DNA of 64,000 nucleotides from WLMZ01 sp031410915 (GTDB lineage Bacteria > Actinomycetota > Acidimicrobiia > Acidimicrobiales > Ilumatobacteraceae), in the NCBI GenBank assembly GCA_031410915.1, contig JANNZY010000176.1, positions 1 through 64,000 of the forward strand, in the 5' to 3' direction. The translations under genes were made by a program, and so were the position numbers. The notes under the pieces were generated by a model. It searched no databases and was not told the DNA's origin. It saw nothing but the letters and a program-made list of their open reading frames with translations. Positions 44,997 to 54,540 of the stretch are shown here, one piece after another; the stretch's first letter is position 1; every line of letters begins with the position of its first letter.

Positions 44997-46919
44997 GTGA
45001 CGTTCACTCACCTGCTCGCACCGGGTCGTATCGGCGGGCTCGAGCTGCGCAACCGCATCGTGCTCCCCGGGATGGACACCAATCACTGCGACGACGGCGT
45101 CGTCACGCAGGCCGAGATCGACCACTACGCAGCGCGATCGTTCGGCGGCTGCGGGCTCGTCATCACCGGCGCGTCGGCGATCTCGTACCCACTCGGCACG
45201 ACATCGCGCCACCAGGCCGCGTTGAGCGACGACCGTTACCTGCCCGGGCTCGCCGCGCTCGCCGACGCGATCCATGCCGGCGGGGCGAAGTTCTGCGTGC
45301 AACTGGTGCATCACGGCAAGACGTCGGGCGTCGACACGGCCGAGGGCCGGCCACTGCTCGTGCCATCGCTGCCCACCGACACCTTGGACCTGTCGGCGTT
45401 GGCCGACAGCCCGATCGACGAGCTGATGAAGATGGCCACGGCCACCCAGGGCAAGCGCCCGACCTACAAGGTGGCCCATGCCGACGACATCGCGTGGGTG
45501 GTCGACCAGTTCGCCCAGGCCGCTGATCGTGTCCAGCGCGCCGGCGCCGACGCGGTCGAGGTGCACGGCGCGCACGGCTACCTGATCTCGACGTTTCTGT
45601 CCCGCGCGTACAACACGCGCGACGACGAGTACGGCGGCTCGTTGGAGAACCGGGCACGAATCCTGGTCGAGGTCCTCGGCGCCGTGCGCGCTGCGGTCGG
45701 GTCGGGCTGTGCGATCCTGGTGCGATTGAACGGATGCGAGTTTGGCATCGAGAACGGCATCACGATCGACGAAACGGTCGCCACCGCGCGCCTCGCCGAA
45801 GCCGCCGGCGCGGACGCGATCCACGTGTCCGCCAACGCGGCGAACCCGTTCCGCGACTTCACCAAGGGACCACTGCCCGACACGGTTGCCGCCTACCGCC
45901 CGATGGCCGCCGCGGTGACGGCCGCTGTCTCGATCCCGGTGCTCGCCGTCGGGCGATTGCTGCCCGAGATCGCAGAAGAGATGCTCGCCAACGACGAGTG
46001 CGACTTCGTGTCGATGGGTCGACAGCAGCTGGCCGACCCGAACCTGGCCAACAAGCTCGCGAGCGGTCGCCGCGAGTCCGTTCGGCCGTGCGTCAACTGC
46101 TACGTCTGCGTCGAGCAGAACTTCTTCGACGCCAGCGCGATCTGCGCGGTGAACGTTGCGTTGGGCAACGAGTCGCAGGCGGCCGCGCAGACTGCACCCG
46201 CCGCCGTGGCACGCCACGTCGTGGTGGTCGGTGGCGGACCGGCCGGGTTGGAAGCGGCGCGGATCGCGGCAACTCGTGGACACCGGGTCACGCTGCTCGA
46301 ACGGTCCGACGCGCTCGGCGGTTCGACCTGGTTCGCAGCCCGCACCGGCTCGCCGAACCAGTGGCTCGTCGACTGGCTGGTGCACGAGGTCGGCGAGGCC
46401 GGCCAGGGCGACGATGCATCGGTCGACGTCCGGCTCGGTTGCTCGGCCGAAGTCGCCACGATCCGCGCGCTGGCACCCGACGTCGTGGTGGTCGCAACCG
46501 GCGCCGTCGGCATGCCGGGCCCGCACGACGTGCCCACCGATGGCACGCCGCCGACGGACATCTCCGTCGTCGGTGGGGATCTAATCGGACTGTCGATCGC
46601 CCAGCATCTCGCCGGGCAGGGCCACGCGGTCGTCGTCCACGAGCCGGGCAAGCACATCGGCGCGGCGATGGCTCTCCCGCGCCGCTGGACCGCCGTCTCG
46701 GCCGCCACCGGCGCTGGTGTTCGCCTCGTGCGCGAATCCGCCGGACCCCCGGATCACACCGGGCGAGTCGTCGTCTCCAACGCCCAGCAGCCGAACACCG
46801 CGCTCGCCGAGCAGTTGCGCGATGCAGGTTTCGAGGTCCACGTCATCGGCGATGCCAACGGGCTCGGTTACCTCCAGGGTGCGATGCATTCCGCCCACGC
46901 GGTGGCCTCCGCGCTCTGA
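44997..46919 (+). CDS. NADH:flavin oxidoreductase / 2,4-dienoyl-CoA reductase-like enoate reductase
   Basis: 640 residues from GTG 44997. N-terminal FMN barrel of the old-yellow-enzyme family (LELRNRIVLPGMDTNHCDDG, VQLVHHGKTSG, EVHGAHGYLISTFLSRAYNTRDDEYGGSLENRAR), a [4Fe-4S] site (RPCVNCYVCVEQNFFDASAICAVN) and a C-terminal FAD/NAD domain (VVVVGGGPAGLEAARIAATRG). Such enzymes reduce C=C bonds of enoyl- or dienoyl-CoA or cyclic enones. The start sits against operator site 4. Confidence 0.9.
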   Translation: MTFTHLLAPGRIGGLELRNRIVLPGMDTNHCDDGVVTQAEIDHYAARSFGGCGLVITGASAISYPLGTTSRHQAALSDDRYLPGLAALADAIHAGGAKFCVQLVHHGKTSGVDTAEGRPLLVPSLPTDTLDLSALADSPIDELMKMATATQGKRPTYKVAHADDIAWVVDQFAQAADRVQRAGADAVEVHGAHGYLISTFLSRAYNTRDDEYGGSLENRARILVEVLGAVRAAVGSGCAILVRLNGCEFGIENGITIDETVATARLAEAAGADAIHVSANAANPFRDFTKGPLPDTVAAYRPMAAAVTAAVSIPVLAVGRLLPEIAEEMLANDECDFVSMGRQQLADPNLANKLASGRRESVRPCVNCYVCVEQNFFDASAICAVNVALGNESQAAAQTAPAAVARHVVVVGGGPAGLEAARIAATRGHRVTLLERSDALGGSTWFAARTGSPNQWLVDWLVHEVGEAGQGDDASVDVRLGCSAEVATIRALAPDVVVVATGAVGMPGPHDVPTDGTPPTDISVVGGDLIGLSIAQHLAGQGHAVVVHEPGKHIGAAMALPRRWTAVSAATGAGVRLVRESAGPPDHTGRVVVSNAQQPNTALAEQLRDAGFEVHVIGDANGLGYLQGAMHSAHAVASAL

Positions 46920-46945
46920 CGCCCGACGTGCAAGGATGAACCCTC

Positions 46946-47554
46946 GTGTTCCAGCAATCGATCGTGACGCTCGACCTCGAGGGGGTCCTGATCCCGGAGA
47001 TCTGGATCGCCGTGGCCGAGGCCACGGGCATCGACGCACTGCGCCGCACGACCCGTGACGAGCCCGACTACGACGTCTTGATGAAGGGTCGCCTGCAGCT
47101 GTTGGACGAGAACGGTCTGACGATGTCGACGATCGCAGATGTCATCGGAGGCCTCGGGCCGCTGCCGGGCGCGAAGCAGTTCCTGGACACCCTCCGCCAA
47201 CGGACGCAGGTCCTGCTGCTGTCGGACACGTTCGAGCAGTTCGGCCGGCCGATGATGCAACACCTCGGCTTCCCGACCCTGATCTGTCACCGCCTCGTGG
47301 TCCGCGACGACAAGATCGTCGACTACACGCTGCGGATGCAGGACCAGAAGCGTTGCGCGGTGCAGGCCCTGCACGGTTTGAACTACCGCGTCGTCGCGGC
47401 CGGCGACTCGTACAACGACATCGCGATGCTCAGCGAAGCCGATGCCGGCTTCTTGTTCCACGCCCCACCGAACGTGATCGCCGAGTTTCCGCAGTTTCCT
47501 GCGGTCGACGACTTCGACGAGCTCCTCGATCGGATCACCGCCGAGCTGACATGA
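46946..47554 (+). CDS. ThrH-like HAD phosphatase (phosphoserine phosphatase / homoserine kinase type)
   Basis: 202 residues from GTG 46946. Begins SIVTLDLEGVLIPEIW: the HAD motif I has Asp-Leu-Glu instead of DxD, as in ThrH of Pseudomonas. Motif II is LLLSDTFEQF, motif IV GDSYNDIAMLSEADAGFLF. ThrH moves phosphate from phosphoserine to homoserine; in vivo role here unknown. The stop overlaps the start of an SDR remnant (ATGA). Confidence 0.82.
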   Translation: MFQQSIVTLDLEGVLIPEIWIAVAEATGIDALRRTTRDEPDYDVLMKGRLQLLDENGLTMSTIADVIGGLGPLPGAKQFLDTLRQRTQVLLLSDTFEQFGRPMMQHLGFPTLICHRLVVRDDKIVDYTLRMQDQKRCAVQALHGLNYRVVAAGDSYNDIAMLSEADAGFLFHAPPNVIAEFPQFPAVDDFDELLDRITAELT

Positions 47555-47690
47555 GGGGGCGCGTCGCGATCGTCACGGGCGTCTCACGCCGCGCCGGTCG
47601 CCCGCTACGGCGCGATCGACATCGTCCTCGCTGTCCACGCACGCAGTTCCGACGGCCGGCGGATGATCTGGTTCAGGTGCACGCACGCGT
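47551..47690 (+). pseudogene. SDR gene remnant
   Basis: ATG 47551 begins MRGRVAIVTGVSRRAG, the Rossmann start of an SDR. Soon after, in the frame shifted by one, VARYGAIDIVLAVHARSSDG resembles the mid-region (FGxIDILVNNA) of the same family. The 60-odd residues between these two parts in intact SDRs are gone and no catalytic YxxxK follows, so this is an internally deleted remnant. Approximate end. Confidence 0.5.
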
Positions 47691-47729
47691 CGTGCAGTGT
47701 CGATCCGGTCGGTCCGCGTACAGTGGCGC

Positions 47730-48962
47730 ATGGACTTGACCGAGATCGATGGCGACCCTTCCGCGCTCGGGTTCGACCCCGTTCGACTACATCGGCTGGA
47801 CAGCCACTTCCAGCAGTACGTCACTGACGGGCGACTCGCCGGTTGGCAGCTCGCCGTGTTACGACACGGCGAGCTGGCGCACTCGTCCGGCTTCGGCAGC
47901 AAGGATCTCGCCGCTGGCACACCGATCACGCCGGACACGATCTGGCGGATCTTTTCGATGACGAAGCCGATCACGTCGGTCGCGGCGATGATGCTGTGGG
48001 AGGAGGGTGCATTCGAGCTGAAGGACCCGATCAGCCGCTTCCTGCCCGAGTTCGCCGACATGAAGGTGTGGCGCGGCGGCTCGGTCACCCGGCCCGATCT
48101 GGAGCCGCTGCGCGACCCGATCGAGATCTGGCACCTGCTGACCCACACCGCCGGGTTGACCTACGGGTTCATGTACTCGCATCCGGTGGACGAGTTGTAT
48201 CGGCGAGCCGGGTTCGAGTGGGGCAAACCGCCCGGTGATCTCGCCAGCATCAGCCGCCAGATCGCGGCATTGCCACTCCTGTTCCAGCCGGGCATGGAGT
48301 GGAACTACTCGATGGCGATCGACATCCTCGGCCGCGTCGTCGAGGTCGCCAGCGGACAGTCCCTCGACGACTTCTTGCGGACGCGCATCTTCGAACCGTT
48401 GAAGATGACCGACACCGGGTTCTCGATCCCCTCCGCAGACGCCGTCCGCACGGCCACGCTCTACGGCGCGCACCCGGGCACCGGTCTGGCCGTGCCGCTG
48501 GTGGAGGGGGGCAAGGAGGCCTTCCGGGAACCGGAGGCCTTCCTCGGCGGCGGAGGGTTGGTGTCGACGATGGCCGACTACATCCGCTTCGCCGAGATGC
48601 TGCGCTGCGGCGGTGAGCTTGAGGGCACACGTCTGCTGTCGCCGCGCACGGTGCAGTACATGGCCACCAACCACCTGCCCGGCGGCGCCGACCTCACTCA
48701 GTTCGGGCGGCCGCTGTTCAGCGAGACCGCGTTCGACGGCGTCGGCTTCGGTCTGCTCGGGTCGGTGACCGTCGACCCGGTGAAGGCCAAGGTGCCCGGC
48801 TCGGTCGGCGACTTCGGTTGGGGCGGCGCGGCGAGCACGTTCTTCTGGGTCGATCCTGTCGAGGACATCACGTGCGTGTTCATGACCCAGCTACTGCCGT
48901 CGAGCACCCATCCGATCCGCAGCCAGCTCAAGCAGCTCGTGCACCAAGCGCTGGTGGACTGA
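47730..48962 (+). CDS. Beta-lactamase-family serine hydrolase
   Basis: 410 residues; ATG 47730 chosen (MDLTEIDGDPSALGF); a GTG 33 nt upstream lies in poorly conserved sequence. SxxK motif FSMTKPITS, the Tyr of motif II in EWNYSMAIDILGR, motif III-like GWGGAAST. Cytosolic (no signal peptide). The class C/esterase-like family includes esterases and lactone hydrolases; its presence beside catabolic genes suggests an ester- or lactone-cleaving role. Confidence 0.88.
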   Translation: MDLTEIDGDPSALGFDPVRLHRLDSHFQQYVTDGRLAGWQLAVLRHGELAHSSGFGSKDLAAGTPITPDTIWRIFSMTKPITSVAAMMLWEEGAFELKDPISRFLPEFADMKVWRGGSVTRPDLEPLRDPIEIWHLLTHTAGLTYGFMYSHPVDELYRRAGFEWGKPPGDLASISRQIAALPLLFQPGMEWNYSMAIDILGRVVEVASGQSLDDFLRTRIFEPLKMTDTGFSIPSADAVRTATLYGAHPGTGLAVPLVEGGKEAFREPEAFLGGGGLVSTMADYIRFAEMLRCGGELEGTRLLSPRTVQYMATNHLPGGADLTQFGRPLFSETAFDGVGFGLLGSVTVDPVKAKVPGSVGDFGWGGAASTFFWVDPVEDITCVFMTQLLPSSTHPIRSQLKQLVHQALVD

Positions 48963-48969
48963 GCCGCAC

Positions 48970-50124
48970 ATGCAGACAATCGACCTCGACGGCGACCAGA
49001 TCGATTTCGTCGGCGCAATGGAGCTGGACCACGCCCCGAACGGGGTCGGTGTTCGGCGATTGCCGGCGTGGACCCGGCCGCGGATCCCCGATCCGTTCAT
49101 GGACGCGATGGTGTCGGCGTGCTCGGGGGTGCGCATCGTGTTCGACACCGACGCCGAGATCATCGAGATCGAGGCCGAGGTCACCAGTTTCCGTTACACC
49201 GGCAGTGCGGCTCGACCGCAGGTGTTCCAACTCGTGCTCGACGACGACGCGCCGATCGACGCTCCCGCTAACAACACGGGCTACTTCGTCCTCGACAGCC
49301 GCGACCCGTCGAACATCGGGTTCGAGGGTGGTGGGCTGTCCTCGATGCGCTTCGCCGGACTCGGCGCGGCGGACGGGTCGACCATGCGGCACTGCGAGCT
49401 GTGGTTGCCACATGCGGCCACGATTCGGATCACCGAACTGCGTGTTGACGACAACGCGACCGTTCGATGCGCGGCGCCGACGGGCCGGCGAACGTGGATC
49501 CACTACGGCAGCTCGATCAGCCATTGCATCGAGGCCGACGTGCCGACGGGCGTCTGGCCCGCGGTCGCGGCTCGGCTCGGTGGCGTCGATCTGCACAGCT
49601 TCGGCTTCGCGGGCCAGTGCATGCTGGACCAGTTCGTCGCCCGAACGATCCGTGACACACCGGCAGACGTGATCAGCCTCAAGCTCGGCATCAACATCGT
49701 CAACGGCGACACGATGCGCGAGCGCACGTTCGTCCCGGCCGTGCACGGGTTCCTCGACACGGTCCGCGACGGACATCCGGACACGCCGATCCTGATCGTG
49801 TCGCCGATCTTCTGCCCGTCTGCCGAGGACGCTCCGGGGCCGACCATCGTGCAGGCCGACGGCACGTTCACCACCGTCGGCGGATGCGAGGAGATCCGCG
49901 TCGGTTGCCTCACGCTGCGACGCATCCGTGAGCTGCTCGCCGACATCGTTGCCGCCCGCGCGACCTCCGATTCGAACCTGCACTACCTGGACGGGCTCAC
50001 GTTGTTCAGTGCCGACGACGTCGGCGACCTGCCCGACCTGCTCCATCCCAACGCCGTCGGCTACAGACGGATGGGTGAGCGGTTCGCGGCAGCGGTCTTC
50101 GCCGCGGGTGGCCCGCTCGCATAG
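48970..50124 (+). CDS. SGNH/GDSL hydrolase
   Basis: 384 residues from ATG 48970, 7 nt after the previous stop. The N-terminal 160 residues form a beta-sandwich-like domain (RIVFDTDAEIIEIEAEVTSFRYTGS...). The catalytic SGNH domain follows: WIHYGSSISH (Ser), FGFAGQCMLDQ (Gly), LKLGINIVNG (Asn), and DLPDLLHPNAVGYRRMGERF (Asp, His). Likely deacylates a lipid or sugar ester. Cytosolic by sequence, and probably cotranscribed with the beta-lactamase-like gene. Confidence 0.88.
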   Translation: MQTIDLDGDQIDFVGAMELDHAPNGVGVRRLPAWTRPRIPDPFMDAMVSACSGVRIVFDTDAEIIEIEAEVTSFRYTGSAARPQVFQLVLDDDAPIDAPANNTGYFVLDSRDPSNIGFEGGGLSSMRFAGLGAADGSTMRHCELWLPHAATIRITELRVDDNATVRCAAPTGRRTWIHYGSSISHCIEADVPTGVWPAVAARLGGVDLHSFGFAGQCMLDQFVARTIRDTPADVISLKLGINIVNGDTMRERTFVPAVHGFLDTVRDGHPDTPILIVSPIFCPSAEDAPGPTIVQADGTFTTVGGCEEIRVGCLTLRRIRELLADIVAARATSDSNLHYLDGLTLFSADDVGDLPDLLHPNAVGYRRMGERFAAAVFAAGGPLA

Positions 50125-50148
50125 TCGCGGTCACGGACGCCCGCGACG

Positions 50149-51339
50149 TCAGGCGGAGGAGCGCATCTTGAGCGCGTCGCGCCAGCCGAGGCGCGAGCCG
50201 CGGTGCAGCAGGGTTCGGGCGTACACGGCACCGGCGAGGCGCAGCATGGCGAACGTCGCGGACAGCAACAGAACGGCGGCGACGACGATCTCGACGATGG
50301 AAGCCGCGCCGGTCGCGATGCGCAGCGGCATCAACAGCGGGGCGAACGGTGGGAGCACCGAAACGACGCGGGTCACCGTGCTTGCCGGCGCGGCGCCGAG
50401 CGCGAACACGGCGAGGTATGCCGCGGTGAAGATGATCGAGATCGGCGCCGCCGCACCCTGCGCGTCCTCCTGACGAGACACGAACGAACCGGCGAGCGCG
50501 TACAGCGTGCTGTAGAACACGAAGCCGACCACGAACCACAGGATCGTGGTCGGCAAGCTGACCCAGACCTCGCCCGGGATGGAGTTGCCCGAGATGCGCA
50601 GGGCGACAACGCCGGCAGCGACGGCGGCCGTGAACTGCATCATCGCGACGGTCCCGATGCCGAGCACCTTCCCGGCCAGCAACTGGTGGGCACGCACGTG
50701 CGACAGCAAGACCTCGACCACTCCCGTCGTCTTCTCCTCGACCACGCCGGTCAGCACCATGCCGCCGAACGCGTTGATCGAGATGAACAGCAGGATCGCG
50801 GTCATCGTGCCGACGACTTGACCGACGGAGTTGTCGTCGTCACCGCTTTGCTCGAGGAACGTCTCGGCCAGCGGGCTCGGCGAGACGACGGCGGCCACCT
50901 CGGTGTCGTCCAGCCCGGCTGCGACGGCGGCTGCGCGCGATTGGGCAAACTGCCATGCCGCATTCACCGACGCGCCGAGCTTCTCCGGTGGCGTGTCCTT
51001 GGCCAGCAACTCGCCGGTCGCCGTGTCGACGACGACGTCGAGGCGGCCGTCGCGGATGCCGGCTTCGGCCACAGCCCGGTCCCCGACCTGGTGCGACCGG
51101 ACCTCGATGTCCAGCGCGTCAGCCGCTGCGTTCAACGCGTCGTCGAATCCGGTCGGTGCCACGCCGACGATGGCGTAGTCGTACCTCGGCGAACTGTCGT
51201 CGCGCAGCGCGCGGTTGAGCACGCCGATGCCGACGACACCGATGCACAGCAGAGCAGTGAAGATGTAGAAGCCCTTCGACTTCAGCCTCTGGCGGATCTC
51301 GCGACCCATCACGAGCTTCGTGGCCTGCACACCGGTCAT
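50149..51339 (-). CDS. ABC-2 type exporter permease (NatB-like)
   Basis: 396 residues from ATG 51339, overlapping the ATPase gene stop (ATGA). One N-terminal membrane helix (FYIFTALLCIGVVGIGVL), a large external domain (residues 45-170), then at least five helices (TAILLFISINAFGGMVLTGVV, VAMMQFTAAVAAGVVAL, TILWFVVGFVFYSTLYALAG and others). The EEKTTGVVEVLLSHV segment is typical of NatB/YhaP permeases. Substrate, Na+ or a drug, is unknown. Confidence 0.88.
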   Translation of the reverse strand: MTGVQATKLVMGREIRQRLKSKGFYIFTALLCIGVVGIGVLNRALRDDSSPRYDYAIVGVAPTGFDDALNAAADALDIEVRSHQVGDRAVAEAGIRDGRLDVVVDTATGELLAKDTPPEKLGASVNAAWQFAQSRAAAVAAGLDDTEVAAVVSPSPLAETFLEQSGDDDNSVGQVVGTMTAILLFISINAFGGMVLTGVVEEKTTGVVEVLLSHVRAHQLLAGKVLGIGTVAMMQFTAAVAAGVVALRISGNSIPGEVWVSLPTTILWFVVGFVFYSTLYALAGSFVSRQEDAQGAAAPISIIFTAAYLAVFALGAAPASTVTRVVSVLPPFAPLLMPLRIATGAASIVEIVVAAVLLLSATFAMLRLAGAVYARTLLHRGSRLGWRDALKMRSSA

Positions 51340-52229
51340 GAGATCACCGCCAGGAAGACCTCGCTCAGATCGGGCGGCACGAGCGAGAACTCGACGACAC
51401 GACCCGCGTGCGCCGCCGCGGCGAGCACGGCCTGGGGCTCGGTGTCGGCAGGCAGTTGCAGCCGGATCGAGCGTTCGTCGCGATCCAGCACCTGGACGCC
51501 GTCGAGTGTCGGACGCCAGCCGGCGACGGCCGTGCCCTCGCCGAACACGATGGTGGCGTAGCGGTACTCGGCTCGCTCGCGGATCGCGCGGACGTCGCCT
51601 TCGAGCACGACCCGGCCGGCGTTGATGATGACGACGTCGCGGCTGACGTCGCTGACCAGGTCCAACTGGTGGCTGCTGAACAGCACCGCCGCGCCGCGCC
51701 CGGTCTGTTCGCGCAGGATGTCCTTCATGTTCTCGACGGCGACGGGGTCGAGGCCGGAGAACGGTTCGTCGAGGATCAACAACGCGGGCTCGTGGACGAG
51801 CGAGATGGCGAGTTGCACACGCTGCTGGTTGCCGCTCGACAGCGCCTGCACCTCGTCGTCGGCGCGGGCGGCGATGTCGACCCGCTCCATCCAGGCCTGC
51901 GCCGAGCGCCCGGCATCGGCTGCTGTGCGTCCGGCGAGGCGGGCGAAGTAGACGAGTTGTTCGCGCACGGTCATCTTCGGGTACATGCCGCGCTCGGCGG
52001 GCATGTACCCGAAGCGGTAGCGGGTCTCGGCCGTGATCGGCTGATCGTCCCAGGTCAGCGTGCCGCGATCAACCGCGATCAGGCCCATCACGGCCCGCAT
52101 CGTGGTGCTCTTGCCGGCCCCGTTCGGGCCGAGGAAGCCAACGACTTGGCCACGTCGCACGGAGAGGTCGACGCCGTCCAGGGCGACGACTGAACCAAAC
52201 CGCTTGCCGACGTCCAGGACTTCGAGCAT
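51336..52229 (-). CDS. ABC exporter ATPase (NatA-like)
   Basis: 297 residues from ATG 52229. Walker A FLGPNGAGKSTTMR, signature LSSGNQQRVQLAI, Walker B LLILDEPFSGLDP, and an accessory C-terminal domain ending near LAVIS. Partner of the ATGA-coupled permease; the pair forms a two-gene exporter operon. Confidence 0.93.
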   Translation of the reverse strand: MLEVLDVGKRFGSVVALDGVDLSVRRGQVVGFLGPNGAGKSTTMRAVMGLIAVDRGTLTWDDQPITAETRYRFGYMPAERGMYPKMTVREQLVYFARLAGRTAADAGRSAQAWMERVDIAARADDEVQALSSGNQQRVQLAISLVHEPALLILDEPFSGLDPVAVENMKDILREQTGRGAAVLFSSHQLDLVSDVSRDVVIINAGRVVLEGDVRAIRERAEYRYATIVFGEGTAVAGWRPTLDGVQVLDRDERSIRLQLPADTEPQAVLAAAAHAGRVVEFSLVPPDLSEVFLAVIS

Positions 52230-52330
52230 GGTGACCTTTCTATCGGGACCCGTCGGGCACGGGTCACATTGCGCCGGCCCGCAGACGCGTTAACATACTG
52301 AACCGTGTCGTCTCGGAATGGGAGTCAACA

Positions 52331-53935
52331 GTGGTCGAAGTGATGGAGGCGCCGGGTGGCGTCGATCCCGCCGTACACGCCCGACGGTGGTGGGTTCTCG
52401 GGGTGCTGTGCCTGTCGATGACGATCATCGTGATGGACAACACGATCCTCAACGTCGCGATCCCCTCCCTGATCCGTGACCTCGACGCCTCGAACAGTGA
52501 GGTGCAGTGGATCATCGACTCCTACACGCTCGTGTTCGCCGGTCTGCTGCTGACGACGGGCAGCCTCAGCGATCGCTTCGGCCGCAAGGGCGCGCTGCAG
52601 GCCGGCATCGTCTTGTTCATGATCGGCTCGGCGTCGTCGGCGCTGTCCAACTCGGCCACCCAGCTCATCATCACCCGTGCGTTCATGGGCATCGGCGGCG
52701 CGCTGATCATGCCGTCCACGTTGTCGCTGCTCACGAACACGTTCCGCGATCCTCGCGAGCGGGGCCGGGCAATCGCGATCTGGGCCGGGTTCTCCGGCGT
52801 GGGCGTGGCGCTCGGGCCCATCGTCGGTGGCATCCTGCTGAAGCACTTCTCGTGGAGCTCGGTGTTCTGGGTCAACATCCCCATCGGGCTAGCCGCCCTC
52901 GGCGTCGGCGCAGTCATCCTCCCGACCTCGCGTGAGGCCCGTGACAACAAGCTCGATCCGATCGGCTCGCTGCTGTCCATGGTCGGTCTCGGCGCACTGC
53001 TCTACGGCATCATCGAGGTGCCGGGCAAGGGCTGGTCCGACCTTGGAGTCATCGCCGGCTTCGTCGCCGGTGTGGGGGCCATTGCCGGATTCATCGTGTG
53101 GGAGCGTTACACGCGGCATCCGATGCTGGACATGGCGTACTTCAAGAACCCGCGCTTCACCGCCGCCAACTCAGCCGTCACGCTGACGTTCTTCGCGATG
53201 TTCGGGTCACTGTTCCTGATGGCGCAGTACTGGCAGCTCGTCCATGGGTACACACCGCTGGAGGCCGGCGTCCGGTTGGTCCCGTACGCGATGTCGATGA
53301 TGATCGTCGCGCCGCTGTCTGCCCGCTTCGTCGAGAAGCTCGGCTCGAAGCGGGTGATCACGATCGGATTGTGCATCGTGACCGCGGCGTTGATCCTGCT
53401 CAGCTTCATCCGCCGCGATACGCCGTACCCGTTGGCCATCATCCCCTACGCGATCATGGCGGCCGGTGTCGGCTTCACGATGCCGCCGGCCACGGAGTCG
53501 GTGATGGGCTCGCTGCCCCGCGACAAGGCCGGCGTCGGGTCGGCGGTCAACGACACGACCCGCCAGATGGGCGGCGCGCTCGGCGTCGCATTGATTGGCA
53601 GCGTGGTGGCCAGCATCTTCTCCAGCCGGGTCGACGACGCCGCTCGCGTGTACGGCGTGAGTGGTGCCGACCTCGACACGTCACGTGCCTCACTCGGCGG
53701 TGCACTCCGGGTCGGGTCGACGCTCGGCGATCGAGCGAACGGCTTCGTCAACGCGGTCAAGGATGCGTTCGTTGCCGGGCTCAGCACCGGCCTGCGCTTG
53801 TCGGCCGTCGTCGTGGTCTTCGCCGCGTTCGTCGTTTGGCGCTATCTTCCTGCCCGTGCTGCCGACGACGTGCCCGCGGCGAGCCCGGAAGAACTCACCG
53901 ACGACGTCGTCGCCGCTGCGGTGGCAGGCGACTGA
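52331..53935 (+). CDS. MFS exporter, DHA2 (EmrB/QacA) family
   Basis: 534 residues from GTG 52331. Fourteen membrane helices fit the DHA2 type. Motif MDNTILNVAIPSL in helix 1, GSLSDRFGRKGALQAG between helices 2 and 3, and GVGVALGPIVGG in helix 5 are all family marks. Proton-driven export of drugs or lipophilic compounds is likely. The TetR gene 9 nt downstream probably controls it. Confidence 0.92.
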   Translation: MVEVMEAPGGVDPAVHARRWWVLGVLCLSMTIIVMDNTILNVAIPSLIRDLDASNSEVQWIIDSYTLVFAGLLLTTGSLSDRFGRKGALQAGIVLFMIGSASSALSNSATQLIITRAFMGIGGALIMPSTLSLLTNTFRDPRERGRAIAIWAGFSGVGVALGPIVGGILLKHFSWSSVFWVNIPIGLAALGVGAVILPTSREARDNKLDPIGSLLSMVGLGALLYGIIEVPGKGWSDLGVIAGFVAGVGAIAGFIVWERYTRHPMLDMAYFKNPRFTAANSAVTLTFFAMFGSLFLMAQYWQLVHGYTPLEAGVRLVPYAMSMMIVAPLSARFVEKLGSKRVITIGLCIVTAALILLSFIRRDTPYPLAIIPYAIMAAGVGFTMPPATESVMGSLPRDKAGVGSAVNDTTRQMGGALGVALIGSVVASIFSSRVDDAARVYGVSGADLDTSRASLGGALRVGSTLGDRANGFVNAVKDAFVAGLSTGLRLSAVVVVFAAFVVWRYLPARAADDVPAASPEELTDDVVAAAVAGD

Positions 53936-53944
53936 GGCGTTCTG

Positions 53945-54535
53945 ATGAGCGCCGTCGCCGACCCCATCTCGTCTCCCACAGCGCCGCGCCGCGGCCGGCC
54001 GCGAGACGCCCGCTGCGATCAGGCGATCCTGGCCGCGACACTGGAGATGCTGATCGAGGGCGGCGCAGCGAACCTGTCGATCGACGGCGTCGCCCAACGC
54101 GCCGGCGTCGGCAAGGCCACCATCTACCGCCGCTGGTCGTCGAAGGAGGCGCTGGTGCTGGAGGCGCTCAGCTCGGACACCTCCACGTTGGATGTGCCAG
54201 ATACCGGCACGTTGCGCGGCGACCTGGAGACCTACTTCGACGCGATGATCGCGCGCTTCGAGCGCAGCAACGGCGCCGACATCTTGCCGATCCTCATCGA
54301 AGCCGCGTGCTACGACCCTGAGGTGCGCGCGTCGCTGGACGATTACATGCGCGCTCGCCGCCAGCCCGTCGTCGAAGCGCTGCAGCGGGCGCAGGGCCGT
54401 GGTGAAGTTGCCGAGTCGGTGGACCTCGCCGTGTTGCTCGACGTGCTGCTCGCGCCGATCACCTATCGCCGCAACATCTCGCGCGATCGCGTCGATCGCG
54501 AATACGTCACGAAGCTGCTCGACCTCGTCCTGTAG
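53945..54535 (+). CDS. TetR-family transcriptional regulator
   Basis: 196 residues from ATG 53945. HTH at residues 25-68: AILAATLEMLIEGGAANLSIDGVAQRAGVGKATIYRRWSSKEALVLEAL. The C-terminal domain is of the TetR_C_16/33 kind (APITYRRNISRDRVDREYV). It follows the MFS gene by 9 nt and probably represses that operon; it is not obviously linked to the 21-bp operators elsewhere. Confidence 0.9.
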   Translation: MSAVADPISSPTAPRRGRPRDARCDQAILAATLEMLIEGGAANLSIDGVAQRAGVGKATIYRRWSSKEALVLEALSSDTSTLDVPDTGTLRGDLETYFDAMIARFERSNGADILPILIEAACYDPEVRASLDDYMRARRQPVVEALQRAQGRGEVAESVDLAVLLDVLLAPITYRRNISRDRVDREYVTKLLDLVL

Positions 54536-54540
54536 CCGCG

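Noticed and set aside
53945..54535. The TetR gene as master regulator of the four 21-bp operators
   Set aside because: It is tied to the MFS exporter by a 9-nt spacing, and no copy of the operator is found before that operon.
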